Shown: in pieces, positions 1 through 10,419 of the stretch
How positions within the stretch are numbered: the stretch's first letter is position 1
Layout of the letters: every line of letters starts with the position of its first letter
Program-made: the position numbers and the translations under genes
Assembly: GCA_910592005.1 (NCBI GenBank)
Contig: CAJVPP010000309.1
Span: 1-36,469, forward strand
DNA from: Funneliformis mosseae
Lineage: Eukaryota > Glomeromycota > Glomeromycetes > Glomerales > Glomeraceae
Reading direction: 5' to 3'
Length of the DNA: 36,469 nt
Notes under the pieces: generated by a model
The model's input: the letters and a program-made list of their open reading frames with translations, nothing else
Told to the model about the DNA's origin: nothing
Database searches by the model: none

Positions 1-147
1 ATAACTTACAATGGATGTAGATATTGTTTAACAACAAACATCATATTTGAAATTACCGATTATTCTCAATGTAGAAACTGCAAGAGAAAAACAATTATTA
101 ATATTGATACATCACTTATAAGCAGGGTGAAACAATACTATAAATGA
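1..147 (+). CDS. Partial zinc-ribbon-like coding piece upstream of the kinase, cut by the window edge
   Basis: Frame 1 is open from base 1 to a TGA at 145-147. It encodes two CxxC pairs (Cys codons at 16, 25, 70 and 79), spaced CX2C-X14-CX2C, as in a small zinc ribbon. The kinase frame (frame 2) is open upstream of its ATG from base 131. The two pieces overlap but are one base out of register around 127-131. No intron with correct phase and reasonable length joins them: a GT at 127 with the AG at 158-159 would give 33 bp and the wrong phase. I infer that this is the N-terminal part of the same kinase, separated by a 1-nt frameshift. Such N-terminal Cys pairs are, from memory, common in glomeromycotan kinases. 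A separate gene fragment is also possible. Confidence 0.45.
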   Translation: MTYNGCRYCLTTNIIFEITDYSQCRNCKRKTIINIDTSLISRVKQYYK

Positions 148-184
148 GTTTATTCTCAGTACAAAATTTAATAATATTGATAAC

Positions 185-2113
185 ATGAAAATTACTGTGG
201 AAAACTTTGAAAAAACATATGTATATAAAGCTTTTACAAAACAAATTTTTTCACGTTCAGCAATTAAATGGATTTCATTTTCTAAACTTAAAAATTTAGA
301 AGAATTTGCACAAGGGGGATTTGGCATTATTTATAAAGCAAATTATTTAGGTAAAATATTTAAATTTCGTAATAACAGTTCAAATAACGAAAGTAAAGTT
401 AAAATCGTTGCTATAAAAAGGTTTTTAAATTCAGAGAATATTAGCCAATCTTTCTTGAATGAGGTAATAATTCAATACTCTATATCTGAAATGTTATTTT
501 ATTAATAATCTAAAATAATCTAAATGATATTATTAGTTAAGATCAAATCATCTTTGTTTTTCTGATCAAAAAGTTAATCGTGTTATGAGATGTTTTGGTA
601 TTACAAAAGATCCTGAAACGAACGATCTTATGTTAGTAATGGATTATGCATCAGGAGGTGATTTACATAATTATTTACAAAGAAATTTTACCAACTTAAC
701 ATGGAATAAAAATAATTCAAAAGGAAAATTATCTATTTTATGGCAGATTCTAGATGGGTATTTACATTTTATTTATTTATATTGGTTATATTTATTTATA
801 ATTTATCTTACTAATTATTTTGTAATGTTAGACTCGAAACTATTCATAATAAAAATCTTATACATCGAGATATGCATAGCGGAAACATGTTACTTGTTAA
901 AGATAATGAAAGAATTTATCAATGGCAAATTGGAGATTTTGGATTATCACGACCTGCAAATAATACTTCAATAAATAATGAAATATATGGAGTAATTCCT
1001 TATATAGCACCAGAAATATTTCATGGTGCTTCATTTTCAAAAGAATCTGATATTTATAGTATTAGTATGATTATGTGGGAATTTACAACAGGATGCAAGC
1101 CTTTTTCTGATGTTGAACACGATCATAAACTTATTTATGATATTATTGATGGAAAACGACCTAAAATTACGGAAGATACTCCCGATTGTTATGCTAATTT
1201 AATGAAAAGATGTTGGGATCCTGATCATTTAAAAAGACCTCCTATAAAAGAAATCCGTAGAACTATTGGCAGTTGGTATCGCGGAAAAAAAGATGATGAG
1301 CAATTTAATCAAGCTGAAAATAAACGAATGGCATTAATTGGATTAAAGAAACTTAGTCCTGAATTTACTGAAAAGCATCCAAAATCAATCTATACAAGTC
1401 GAGCATTTTCTAGATCTTCAATTCAATCACTTATTAAATCACATAATATGAAGCAAGGTATAGACTCTAAGATAGTAAAAGTTTATAAAAGTTAAATAGT
1501 GTGGGTTTTAATTTATCCGCCCATTATTATTTTTTTCTATTTTTACACTAGGATATATTTCAAAGGAACGTGAATATGATATAAATAATCAAAGGTATTG
1601 TAAATTATAATTATCAATATGGTTTCTATTCATTTTAAATAATAAATAATTTATAAAGTATAATTAGTTCGTCTTTAGCAAATAAAAATTATAATATATT
1701 ATCATCTAATATGCAGTATCAAGATGAAGGTACGTTAATATATTATTAAATGATAAAAAATTTATGAAAATACAGTTTATGCCAATTAAGTTTAACTAAT
1801 TATTTGTTTATTTTGAATTTTTATTCATCAGAATATACTTCTAAAGAATTTGAATTTGATATTTCTCGGTATTATAATAAGATAAAATCTTATAATTGTC
1901 TTATAAATAAAGAATTGTTAATATAAAGATATTTTTAATTATAGCCAACCTGCAATAAATGTAAATTTTACAACTCAAAATACTTCAAATACTCAGCATC
2001 TATGTGGAGCTCATACAAGTATATTAAATTCATTTATTTCATCCGTGAAATCTTTAAGAAAACATGATATTGAAGAATCAGAAATTAACTCTCAAGTTAA
2101 TAATAGTAAGTAA
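185..2113 (+). CDS. Protein kinase, TKL-like, 7 exons
   Basis: A serine/threonine or dual-specificity kinase of the type greatly expanded in arbuscular mycorrhizal fungi. Proposed exons: 185-463, 537-757, 832-1457, 1552-1594, 1668-1729, 1832-1868 and 1945-2113. All introns are GT-AG and 73-102 bp, and the spliced length of 1437 nt is an exact codon multiple (478 aa, stop TAA). Key residues are present: the glycine loop QGGFG at residues 43-47, VAIK lysine 78, HRDMHSGN with Asp180 and Asn185, DFG at 202-204 and APE at 226-228. The kinase should therefore be catalytically competent. The C-terminal tail is spread over small exons and contains two similar motifs, YISKEREYDI and YTSKEFEFDI. The ATG at 185 is the first in frame, but the frame stays open back to 131, so the true start may lie in an upstream exon. 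The substrate is unknown. Confidence 0.85.
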
Positions 2114-3116
2114 GAAATTTTATTATTCACATGGCTGAGTACATTATAATACTAATTTATTGTAATCATTTTAGTAAAAAGAAATAAAATAAAATAATAA
2201 ATGAAATCAAGATATTTTCTTTAATGGAAGATATTTAATTAATGATATATACAGTAAGTTGATTAATTTATCCATTCAATTATTTATATAAAATTATTTA
2301 ATTGATTTTTTTTTTTAAATTATTGAGTATTAATTAATAAAAATTTTAACCATTTTAATAAAGCAACAAGTGTTCCGATAGAACCAGCTTTTCTGGCGTA
2401 ACCAAGTTTATTACAGTCAAAAGATATGGTCTTAAAGCAATACAATCCGTGCATGTATGTTTTTGAAACTCCTGGTGGAATAAAATATAAAAAATTAGTC
2501 TAAATTAGGATTAACGTTAATGCTCTACCAAAGAAAATAAATAAACTTTGAAATATAATTGATATTAATTTTATTATAATGAAAGGTATAAATTTTTTTT
2601 ATATAATACTCTAATCTTTTAAACAAAGATGTTTTAGTAACTGGGCCAAATGACTTAAATTTTCAAAACTTATTCAAGACAACATATAACCCTTTATTAT
2701 TTCCTTTTTAATTCTAGTAAGATTATAGCATGTATAAATCCTCCTGTATTATTATCAATTTCGATTACTAAATAATTTTCAAATTATATCGATCATGGAT
2801 TTGTTAAAACGAACTTTATATCTATCCATAGATATATTCATGCCACCTTTATGTTTTAAACATTGATATGATAAAGAATACGATTAAACAAATCAAAACA
2901 TGGATTATTTAAAATAACATTTCTGATGGACATTTAAATGATGAATAAGTAACCAATTTAGCTAATTGTTATAGTAGTATGGTAATATAAATGGAATATT
3001 TAGTGAAAGTTTAAAGATAGCAAATCTGCACCGCATTTACTTTGTTTTGCCTTTTAAATTTTATTTTAAATAATACATTAATTATTATCAAAATTGTAAC
3101 CTATTTGCGAAGACTA
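2114..3116. other. Gene-poor interval with a possible coding relic
   Basis: AT-rich DNA between the 3' ends of the convergent kinase and LamG genes. The only coding-like stretch I can defend is on the minus strand at 2320-2478. No RNA gene or clear repeat boundary was seen. The mirror interval is 33354-34356. Confidence 0.5.
2320..2478 (-). pseudogene. Unrecognised coding-like fragment (last exon or relic)
   Basis: Reading leftward from 2478, an open frame of 52 codons ends in TAA at 2320-2322 (mirror 33992-34150). It begins with PPGVSKTYMHGLYCFKT and ends in a hydrophobic, Lys-containing tail. An AG about 20 bases upstream could be a splice acceptor. Composition is more protein-like than its surroundings (Cys, Gly, Pro, Trp present), but no upstream exons are evident and I do not recognise the family. 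It could be the last exon of a decayed gene or a repeat-derived fragment. Confidence 0.25.
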
Positions 3117-4343
3117 TTAGATTATTTGATTATTAGTCCCATGATTATTATTATCAGATGTGTTCCGTTTAAGTTTTTTACGTAGAAATAAAACTATTGT
3201 TAAAAATATAATACCACAGAAAAATGATCCAATAATTGAACCGGCTAAAACACCACTCGTTTTCAGACATGGATGTTCATATACTGTTGGTGTTATTGTT
3301 TCATTACTTTTACTTTTTATTGGATCTTCCCCCTAAATTAAAAACGATTAATTTGAGAAATTTGGAAGATAGCATATGGCTTAAATCTACTATCTGCTCA
3401 TAAATGAATTGAAAAATAAGTTTTACCGAATAATTCATTAATACTTCTTTGGGAGTTAGACGATAGTTATAATAACGAAAATTGCTAATTATGAAATAAT
3501 AACCATTTAATATAATTTGTACAAAAAATTATTATTAAGCTTTATATATACCTAATTTGTCCGGTAATTGCATCAAAGTTGTCACGTCCAATATATAACG
3601 GTGCATCATTGAATGAGACTTTCTGAATCTGAACAAATATGATACTTAAATATCCAACCCATTCACCATCAATATAAAAATCCATCCGCTTTTCAGAATT
3701 TGAGAGTGTGTATGCCATATGATACCATCGGTTAAGCAAAAGCCCATCACCAATCGATTCAATCCCAAAATTATAATTATCGGTTATTGAGAAACGTGGA
3801 TGTGCGTGTGAAGTATTTGGTGTCAGAAAGAGTGAAGGGGTACGTCCATTTACTCCTCCTAAAATAAAAAACAAACTTACATATCACATATAGCTGCAGA
3901 ATTTTTCAAAGATAAATATTTAGGAAACGAGAACTGTTGTGCGATCTTGACACTTTACAAAATCGGAGATTTCATTGGTTTAAGATCACGTGGGCGGACA
4001 GAGAACGCAATAATCACGTGACCTAAAATTTTTCATAGCGCATAGACGTATATTGTCCTTCGCTTCGCTCCGGACAATTAGTATTCAAATGTAAAATACC
4101 TTTATGAAAAATAGTAGCCCAAGAAGGACCATGTGCCGCAATATTTACTTTTAATGTTACTGACAATTCATCTTTTACCGACGGTAACTCCGAATGGTTG
4201 ATAATTCGATTATCCTTAGGCGTGAGTGCAATTGGTTCTGTAATTAATTCACGGTATGTTCTTTGACAGAAAACCAATAATGAATTATTAATGATGATTA
4301 TTATCACTAAGAAATAATAATTCGATAATAAAATATTCATCAT
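3117..4343 (-). CDS. Type I membrane protein with LamG/concanavalin-like ectodomain, 4 exons
   Basis: Exons run 4343-4100, 3858-3552, 3484-3427 and 3332-3117, giving 825 nt and 274 aa with a TAA stop. Residues 1-27 form a strongly hydrophobic signal peptide ending near VFCQ. The middle has the hallmarks of a LamG_3-type concanavalin-like fold: NRWYHMAYTLS, FYIDGEWVG, LYIGRD, ITGQISNFRYYNYRLTPKEV. Near the C-terminus, SGVLAGSIIGSFFCGIIFL is a transmembrane helix with small-residue spacing, followed by RKKLKR as a stop-transfer signal and an Asn-rich cytosolic tail. It is therefore predicted at the cell surface or in the secretory pathway with a glycan-binding-like domain outside. No lesion was seen. 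Intron 1 is unusually long (241 bp) and carries repeat-like sequence. The ligand is unknown. Confidence 0.8.
3859..4099 (-). other. Intron 1 of the LamG gene, with hairpin and paired E-boxes
   Basis: At 241 bp this intron is over twice the usual length here. It holds a 27-bp imperfect hairpin at 4052-4078 (stem ATTGTCC/GGACAAT) whose core, TCCGGAGCGAAGCGAAGGAC, resembles the ends of the element at 15831-15962. It also has two CACGTG palindromes at 3987-3992 and 4015-4020, 28 bp apart start to start. This looks like a small mobile-element remnant inserted in the intron. The mirror copy is at 32371-32611. Confidence 0.6.
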
Positions 4344-4733
4344 TTTGGTAGAATTATAAAAACATAAACACGCAAAAATGTGTTCTTAATTTATAAGGAG
4401 GCAAGCTTTATTGGAAATCCATTTTGTTTCACCAAGTAGTCGTGTCGTGTAATAAACAATAATTAATTACACTGCAAATATAGACTAATCTTAAGTCGAT
4501 CTAGATTTTCATTTAGTCGCATACTTTATAACTTCAAAGATATACTTTATTGAATGATAAAAATTAGTTCTCTTCAGTATAAATTGCATGAAATCAAGGA
4601 AAAAAAATATCCGTGTAAATATTTCAGATAAAGGATGAACAATATTTATTAAAGTTAATACATATATAATTAACTATTATATCAAAATCTCGCTTAAAAT
4701 TAATGTAATTTACAGATATACAGTATAATGAAT

Positions 4734-6139
4734 TTACGAAGCTTCATCTGTTTGTTTATTTGATTTCCTAAAGTCATCACCATATTTTTTTATAACTTGT
4801 TTCATGCCTTCATTAAGTTTTGTAGGTAATTCATAAATTGATTTTTCAACAAAGGCAGACACACCTCCTGGATATAAAGCGATAATTTCACCTATAAAGA
4901 TAATAGAAAAATATTAAGACAATTCATTAGTAGAAAGAATGTAAACGATGATTTACCATTATAAGCTGGATTGGTGAAAAGTTTGATGAATGCATCAACA
5001 ACTTTGCGCATTTCTACTTTATGATCGTCGGGAATTGTATGAATCACAGATTTCATCATTGGCGTATCTAAAAAAAAAAAAAAAAAAAAGTAAAAATTTT
5101 TTTCCCCTCAGAAAAAAAAAAAATGGTTTCTTAGATTCATCTTACCTACTGCTGATGGTGCGATCACATTTACGCGAATATTATGTACAGTTACAGTTAG
5201 TGCAACGGAAATCGATAAACCAACCACACCAAATTTTGAAGCGGAATAGATTGGAACAAGAGGAGAATTGAAGAGGCCGGCAATTGAAGAAGTATTAACA
5301 ATAACTCCACCATCTTTTCCATTTTGCTTCAAAAATCGAATTCCGAGTTTTGTTCCATTAAGAACACCTTTTAAGTTTATGTCGATCATTTTTAACGCAT
5401 TTGGGGCTAGAAAATCAAAAGTGGTGATTATTAAAAAGTGCTTTCATTTAAAAACTTTCAACTAATTTTTACGTACGTTCGTCTGAATCATCAAACAAGC
5501 AACCACCTTCTGCAAATATACCGGCATTGTTCACAATTATCTAAAATGAAAGATAAAATAAAATGGATTATAAACATCGTTAATGTTATATATAAAAAAA
5601 AAAATAAATAAATAAATATACCAAAGAAAGTGATTATACATCGACACGACCGTATACTTGTACGGTTTTTTTGAATGCAGCCAAATATTCATTCCAATTT
5701 GTTACATCGACGTGTTCATAAATGGCAACTGTCTCGGTTTTTCTATTTATCACAATGATACAAATGTAATATAAACAAAAGTGGAAAGTGACAATTGAAA
5801 TTAATTTGTGTAACGAATACACTTACCCGGAATTGAGTTCTTCGACAAGCTTTTTACCGAGTTCATCTTGAATATCAGCGACGGTGACTTTGGCACTTTA
5901 GGTAAATTTAGTTAGTAAGGGATTTATTACCATTTATAAAATTAATTGTAAATCTCTTACCCTTCTTTAACTAGGCGAGTTACCACAGCTTCACCAATTC
6001 CAGAGGCTGCTCCTATTTTTTTTTTAAAAAAAAAAAAAATTTAATAAAAGAACTCAGTTTTCTAATCATATAATTGTAAATTATTTTGTAAATTACCGGA
6101 AACGAAGGCAACTTTTCACTCAACTGAAGTAAAAGACAT
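4734..6139 (-). pseudogene. Classical short-chain dehydrogenase/reductase, 8 exons, in-frame TGA at codon 8
   Basis: Exons: 6139-6097, 6012-5961, 5895-5827, 5742-5640, 5540-5477, 5406-5146, 5067-4957, 4891-4734 (861 nt, 286 codons plus TAA). The Rossmann fold shows SGAASGIG (residues 14-21), an acidic Asp39 after beta-2 suggesting NAD preference, NNAG at 93-96, a catalytic Ser in NTSS (148-151), and YSASK (Tyr164, Lys168). Overall it resembles 15-hydroxyprostaglandin dehydrogenase-like SDRs, which oxidise hydroxy groups with NAD. Codon 8 is TGA (6118-6116), directly before KVAFVSG, where the family nearly always has Gly; GGA to TGA is a single change. No alternative start skips this stop while keeping the cofactor-binding strand. 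I therefore call it a probable pseudogene, or a base error. The substrate cannot be told. Confidence 0.8.
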
Positions 6140-6197
6140 TATTATTAAATACAAATGAAAAAAGATAAATCTTAAAATTTTAATTAAGAAACAACTT

Positions 6198-6206
6198 ATA
6201 TATATA
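6198..6206 (-). promoter_or_regulatory. Candidate TATA box of the SDR gene
   Basis: TATATATAT lies about 60 bp upstream of the SDR ATG at 6139, next to a short ACGGTACGGT direct repeat. Position and sequence fit a core promoter. AT-rich background makes chance occurrence possible. Mirror: 30264-30272. Confidence 0.4.
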
Positions 6207-8298
6207 CGGTACGGTATATTCCGAATATTAGGGTTTAACCAACCATTCAACTATAAAATAAACTCGGCACCGATCAATGAATACTATGGCGCCTCGACAA
6301 ACTGAGATTGATAATGTCAAATGCCGATCATATTGTTTGCCTGAATTTTCGAAAATATTTAAAACCTTAAATTTTGAGCATTACTTAAAATTAATAAGAT
6401 TAATAAAGCAAAGTTAACGAAAGCGTGATAACTTTTAAAAATGAGACATCTGGCACTTTTGTAATAACGAAAAAAAAAAATACTATTAACAAAGGTACTT
6501 TAATAAGGCAAATTTTAAAATTTAATTTATTTACATCTGAGTAACTATATTTCGTACCACGAATATTTTTTAAAGTTTTAAAAAATTTATTGCATGATCT
6601 TTTTTTTTTAAAGAGCACAAAAATTGAGGTTCATTTTAAAATAGAATATTTTAACATTCATTTGCAAATAGATAAAATCACGATATCCAAAAACCCATAT
6701 TCGAACAAAGAACGTTTCTAAAATTAATAATAATAATAATAAAAAGAAACTCCGAAAGAAGACTTAAATCTCAAAAGAGACAATGATTCCAATATTCGTT
6801 TGAATATTTTTAAAAAAAGTTTTAATATATGGAATACAAGTGAAGAAATATAAAAAAAAAAGGAAGGAAAAGTATGATATGACAGAGGCGAATCTAAATT
6901 TTACGACTGAACCTAATTTCAAAGATCACGTGAATTCAATAATAAATAAAGGTGATTCCATTTATTTGTTAAATCTTACTCATTTTTGAATGAATTTTAT
7001 TCTGAAAATTACAAAACAAACAAATGAAAAACGAAAAAGTTTACTAATGATGGAAATCGAAAATCAACATAAATATTATACAGTTTATGACGTCTAAAAA
7101 TTCTAGATTTCCATAGAGAAGGATATAATGGAACATGGTTCTTGTATATATATATTTTTTTCGATATTTCCCCTAAATGGAATGTTCGTAGTAGAAATCG
7201 CAACATATGATGCATAGTGGTGCGACTATACTTTATATATAAAGGTGAACAAGTATCAAATATCAAAAAGAAAAAAATTTTTTAGTCAATACAAGAAATA
7301 TACCTTTTTCTTAAAGAAAAATATAAATAACGAAAAAAAAAATTTATTTCGCAACATACCAACCTAATAAGTTGCTCATTTCATGAATAATCTTTCATTT
7401 ATAATTTCATTAATGTCAAGTTTTTTAATATATACAATTTACTTGAATTGGTCAATACAACTTGAATTTTTGTCAAAATCTATATTAAGCGAAATGTTGA
7501 CTAATTATGGAAATCATCGTGTTATAAAGCCGATTGGAAGTGAAGCCATTATGGTTTACTTGTAAATTCAGAAACTGAATAAACCCTTTTACATATTAAT
7601 TTCATATACAACATCTAACACATTTAACATATTTCATTGCTTCTAAAAAGTAAAAATAATCATTTTAAAAAAGTATTTATATATTATTTTCTGACTAAAA
7701 ATCAGTTATTTTTCCTCTTCAAAAAAAAAAAAAATTATTTAATAAAATTAAGATTAATTAAATTTGCGATACAAAAAGTTAGCGTTATCGAAAAGAAAAA
7801 ATCACGTTACGAATCATATGTTCGTAACTCGATTTTAATAGCAAACCTCCCATATAATTCGTTTTGAATTAATTTCTTCTTTTGACGGGATATCTAAAGA
7901 AAAGCAATCGAGAGTTCCATTATATTACGCATATCAAAAATTCAAGTGAATTTAGATTTCAAAATCTCCCTATACACTCATGAAATTCACCTTTCATTGA
8001 GTATATGAAAATTTACGCGATTTTAATTTGTGAAACATCGAAAAGATAATTTTATTTTTTTATAATCATAAACCATCCAAGCAAAAATTTGGTCAAAATT
8101 TAAAAATTCTTTGTATTTCATGAAGAGTCGACCAATCATTTTTGTTCGTAGTAAGGACAAGCCTTTTTTCGATATTTTATTGAGAGAAATGTAAAAATTA
8201 ACTGGAAAAAAGCAAATGTGATTTGCAATAATGATTTTATGACGCAAAAAAAAACTATATAATACAAACTTTTAAGGAAAAACTTCGCATACGTGAAT
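6207..8298. other. Two-kb interval without recognisable genes
   Basis: This lies between the SDR promoter and the 3' end of the P450. Short open frames on both strands are low-complexity, rich in Lys, Asn, Ile and Phe, and show no family motif, so I regard them as chance. A (TAA)6 microsatellite sits at about 6725-6742, with scattered A/T homopolymers. One CACGTG occurs near 6927. Mirror: 28172-30263. Confidence 0.5.
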
Positions 8299-10327
8299 TC
8301 ATTCATTTAAAAGTTGCATGATTCGATCATTTCTAGGAACAAGTTTAACATTATAATCTTCTGGCCAAATGGTTAAACCAATTATAGGCTTGTCCAAATT
8401 AATTGGAATAGGTTTTCCATCTTCACCATTAGGTGAAGCATTTTCAACTTTAAAGCAATAAAGAATACGTGCCAAAATAACAAATAATTCGGCTTCAGCC
8501 TAAAGGGAAAAATTATAATTTAAATTAATTACATTGGAATACTGTATTAAAGTATTTACAATTACTACAAACTATTTACCAAATAAACTCCCGTACAAAG
8601 CCTTCTCCCGGCTCCAAAAACAAAATGATCTCTTTTTTCAGCAGGTCCATTAGCCAAACTAGCCATACTTTGTTCATAATTAATAAATCTATAAGGATCG
8701 AATTCCTTAGCATTTTTATAACGTTGTTCATTGAATGAAATTGCGTGAGAATTTATAAACACTAAAGAGTTTGCTGGAATATGATAACCGTTATATTCAT
8801 CATCTTGTTCATTATAATGATGAACTCCCAACCATGTTGGTGGATAAACTCTTTGACCTTCCCTAATTAACGCATGAGTGTAGGGAAGATTTTTAAAATC
8901 AGAATAAGTTGGGAGTCGATCATGTTTAGGAATGAGAGTGTCAAGTTCATTATGAGCTGGTTCTTGGAACGAGGGATTATTGGCCAAGAACGCTAATAAC
9001 CATGTTATACTTGATGCTACTGTATCCTAAAATACAAAAAAAATAAATATTTCAAATAATTTATTTTTTTTTTTAAAAAAAAAAAGGAAAAGGAAAAGAA
9101 CATTTAAACTACCATTCCAGCAAAAACGAGACTCGCTAAAAGATGAGCAATTTGATAATCCTCTAATTCTCCTTGTTCATAAACTTCTCTCGCAGTACAC
9201 GGAGCTTGATTTTTTCCTGATTTAACGTCTTCCAAGAGTTAACCAAAAATTGTATCAATATCATCTCTAATAGCTTTCGCTTTCTGCAAATTAATATAGC
9301 AATTGTTATCTTTGTTTAAGAAAAAAAAAAAAAAAACAAAAATAAATTAAAGGTGTGAATAAGTACCTGCATCGTTTTATTGTTTGGAAAATATTTTACT
9401 ATTGGGAAATATTCCGATCTCCTATCTTCACTTGAAAAGATTAATGTAAAATCTTCTACCCATTTGTCTAATCGTTTGAATAGTGGATCATTAATACTAT
9501 TAGTACGAATTCAGAAAGTTACTTCCAAAATTATATTTAAAGTTGAACGATGAAGGTATGAACGAGGATATAATGGTTCAGGATGTGATAAAGAAGTGGA
9601 GGTGTGAATCATATCTAAAAGCATTTCTTTTGTAATTTCATCGATTAATGGACTGTAAGATTCGGTTTTTTGCAGCGAAAGGATTCCAACGCCTATTGTT
9701 TTCGATTAAAAAAAAGGGGGGGGTTATCAATTACCGGAAATAAACACGAAGTTTTCAAATTATTTTATAACTGCTTACTTATCGCTTTAGCTTTCTTATA
9801 ATAATCATTATACGGAGAAAGCCCAATAGCAGCTCCTCTTGTAATAGTACGAAAGTAAACATGAGAATCAAGTCTAGATGAATAAATTGCTCCTCATAAG
9901 TAAATAAAAAATTATTAGGGTGATGTCTATCACACTATCACATGACTTTTTGAGGTTATTTTTAATTAAAGACTTACGTTTTTGAATTAATTCTCCAATA
10001 ACCTTATCACTATTTAAAATAACGAAATTTAATACGCCTATCTTTAATGAGTAAATGTCAGTTTTTAGTTCTCTAGCCCATTTTGTTAACGTCTCGTGTG
10101 GTTTGGATCCAAGTAAATAGCTATGACCTGTACATATAAAAAATATTTTCAAAATATTAAACTTCTTTCAATTCAATGCATTACATTTCTGAAAAATTCT
10201 ACCTACCTAGATAAAATAAAGCCCCACTAGGTGAAGGAAGAGGTTGAAGTCCTTTAGGAATTGAAGGTTTTTTGGTAAAATAATACCATAAACCGAAGAA
10301 AATTGCAAGAAAGATATATTTAATCAT
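8299..10327 (-). pseudogene. Cytochrome P450, 7 exons, with two in-frame stops
   Basis: Exons: 10327-10207, 10127-9978, 9892-9779, 9692-9367, 9283-9113, 9026-8580, 8499-8299 (1530 nt, 509 codons plus a TGA stop), a normal length for a microsomal P450. Residues 1-15 form an N-terminal membrane anchor, then a Pro-rich hinge (PSIPKGLQPLPSPSG). The I-helix motif is AGMDT (Asp295, Thr296). ExxR is Glu350/Arg353, followed by FDPYRF, and the heme loop FGAGRRLCTG has Cys438 as iron ligand. The enzyme would be an ER-bound, heme-thiolate monooxygenase using a reductase partner. Two codons are stops: TGA at codon 189 (9513-9511), where VTF-x-IRT predicts Gly, and TAA at codon 252 (9241-9239). Splice sites and all other phases are intact, so decay is recent or these are base errors. 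The substrate is unknown. Confidence 0.85.
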
Positions 10328-10412
10328 TTTTGTTTTTTGTCTTTGTTTTTGTTTTATTCTTTTTTTTTTTTTTGAATGGATTGATTTGTTGAGTAAAAAT
10401 TTTTGAGACTTC

Positions 10413-10419
10413 ATATATA
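10413..10419 (-). promoter_or_regulatory. Candidate TATA box and A-rich leader of the P450
   Basis: TATATAT lies 86-92 bp upstream of the P450 ATG at 10327. The intervening leader is very A-rich on the coding strand and ends AAAA-ATG, a favourable fungal start context. Mirror: 26051-26057. Confidence 0.35.

Noticed and set aside
2618..2790. Coding-like plus-strand pieces (VLVTGPND, NLFKTTYNPLLFP, SKIIACINPP) resembling part of a P-loop/D5-type ATPase
   Set aside because: The pieces are in different frames, interrupted by several stops, and lack a Walker A motif. The resemblance is too weak to annotate.
4990..5465. Plus-strand frames opposite the SDR exons
   Set aside because: They run antisense to conserved SDR exons and cross poly-A runs, so they are shadows of the gene.
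6725..6742. CRISPR-like or satellite array
   Set aside because: Only a (TAA)6 microsatellite; no spaced repeats anywhere in the window.
6116..9513. Reassignment of TGA to Gly
   Set aside because: The P450 and BTB-TLDc reading frames terminate with TGA at the expected length, and the P450 also has an internal TAA.
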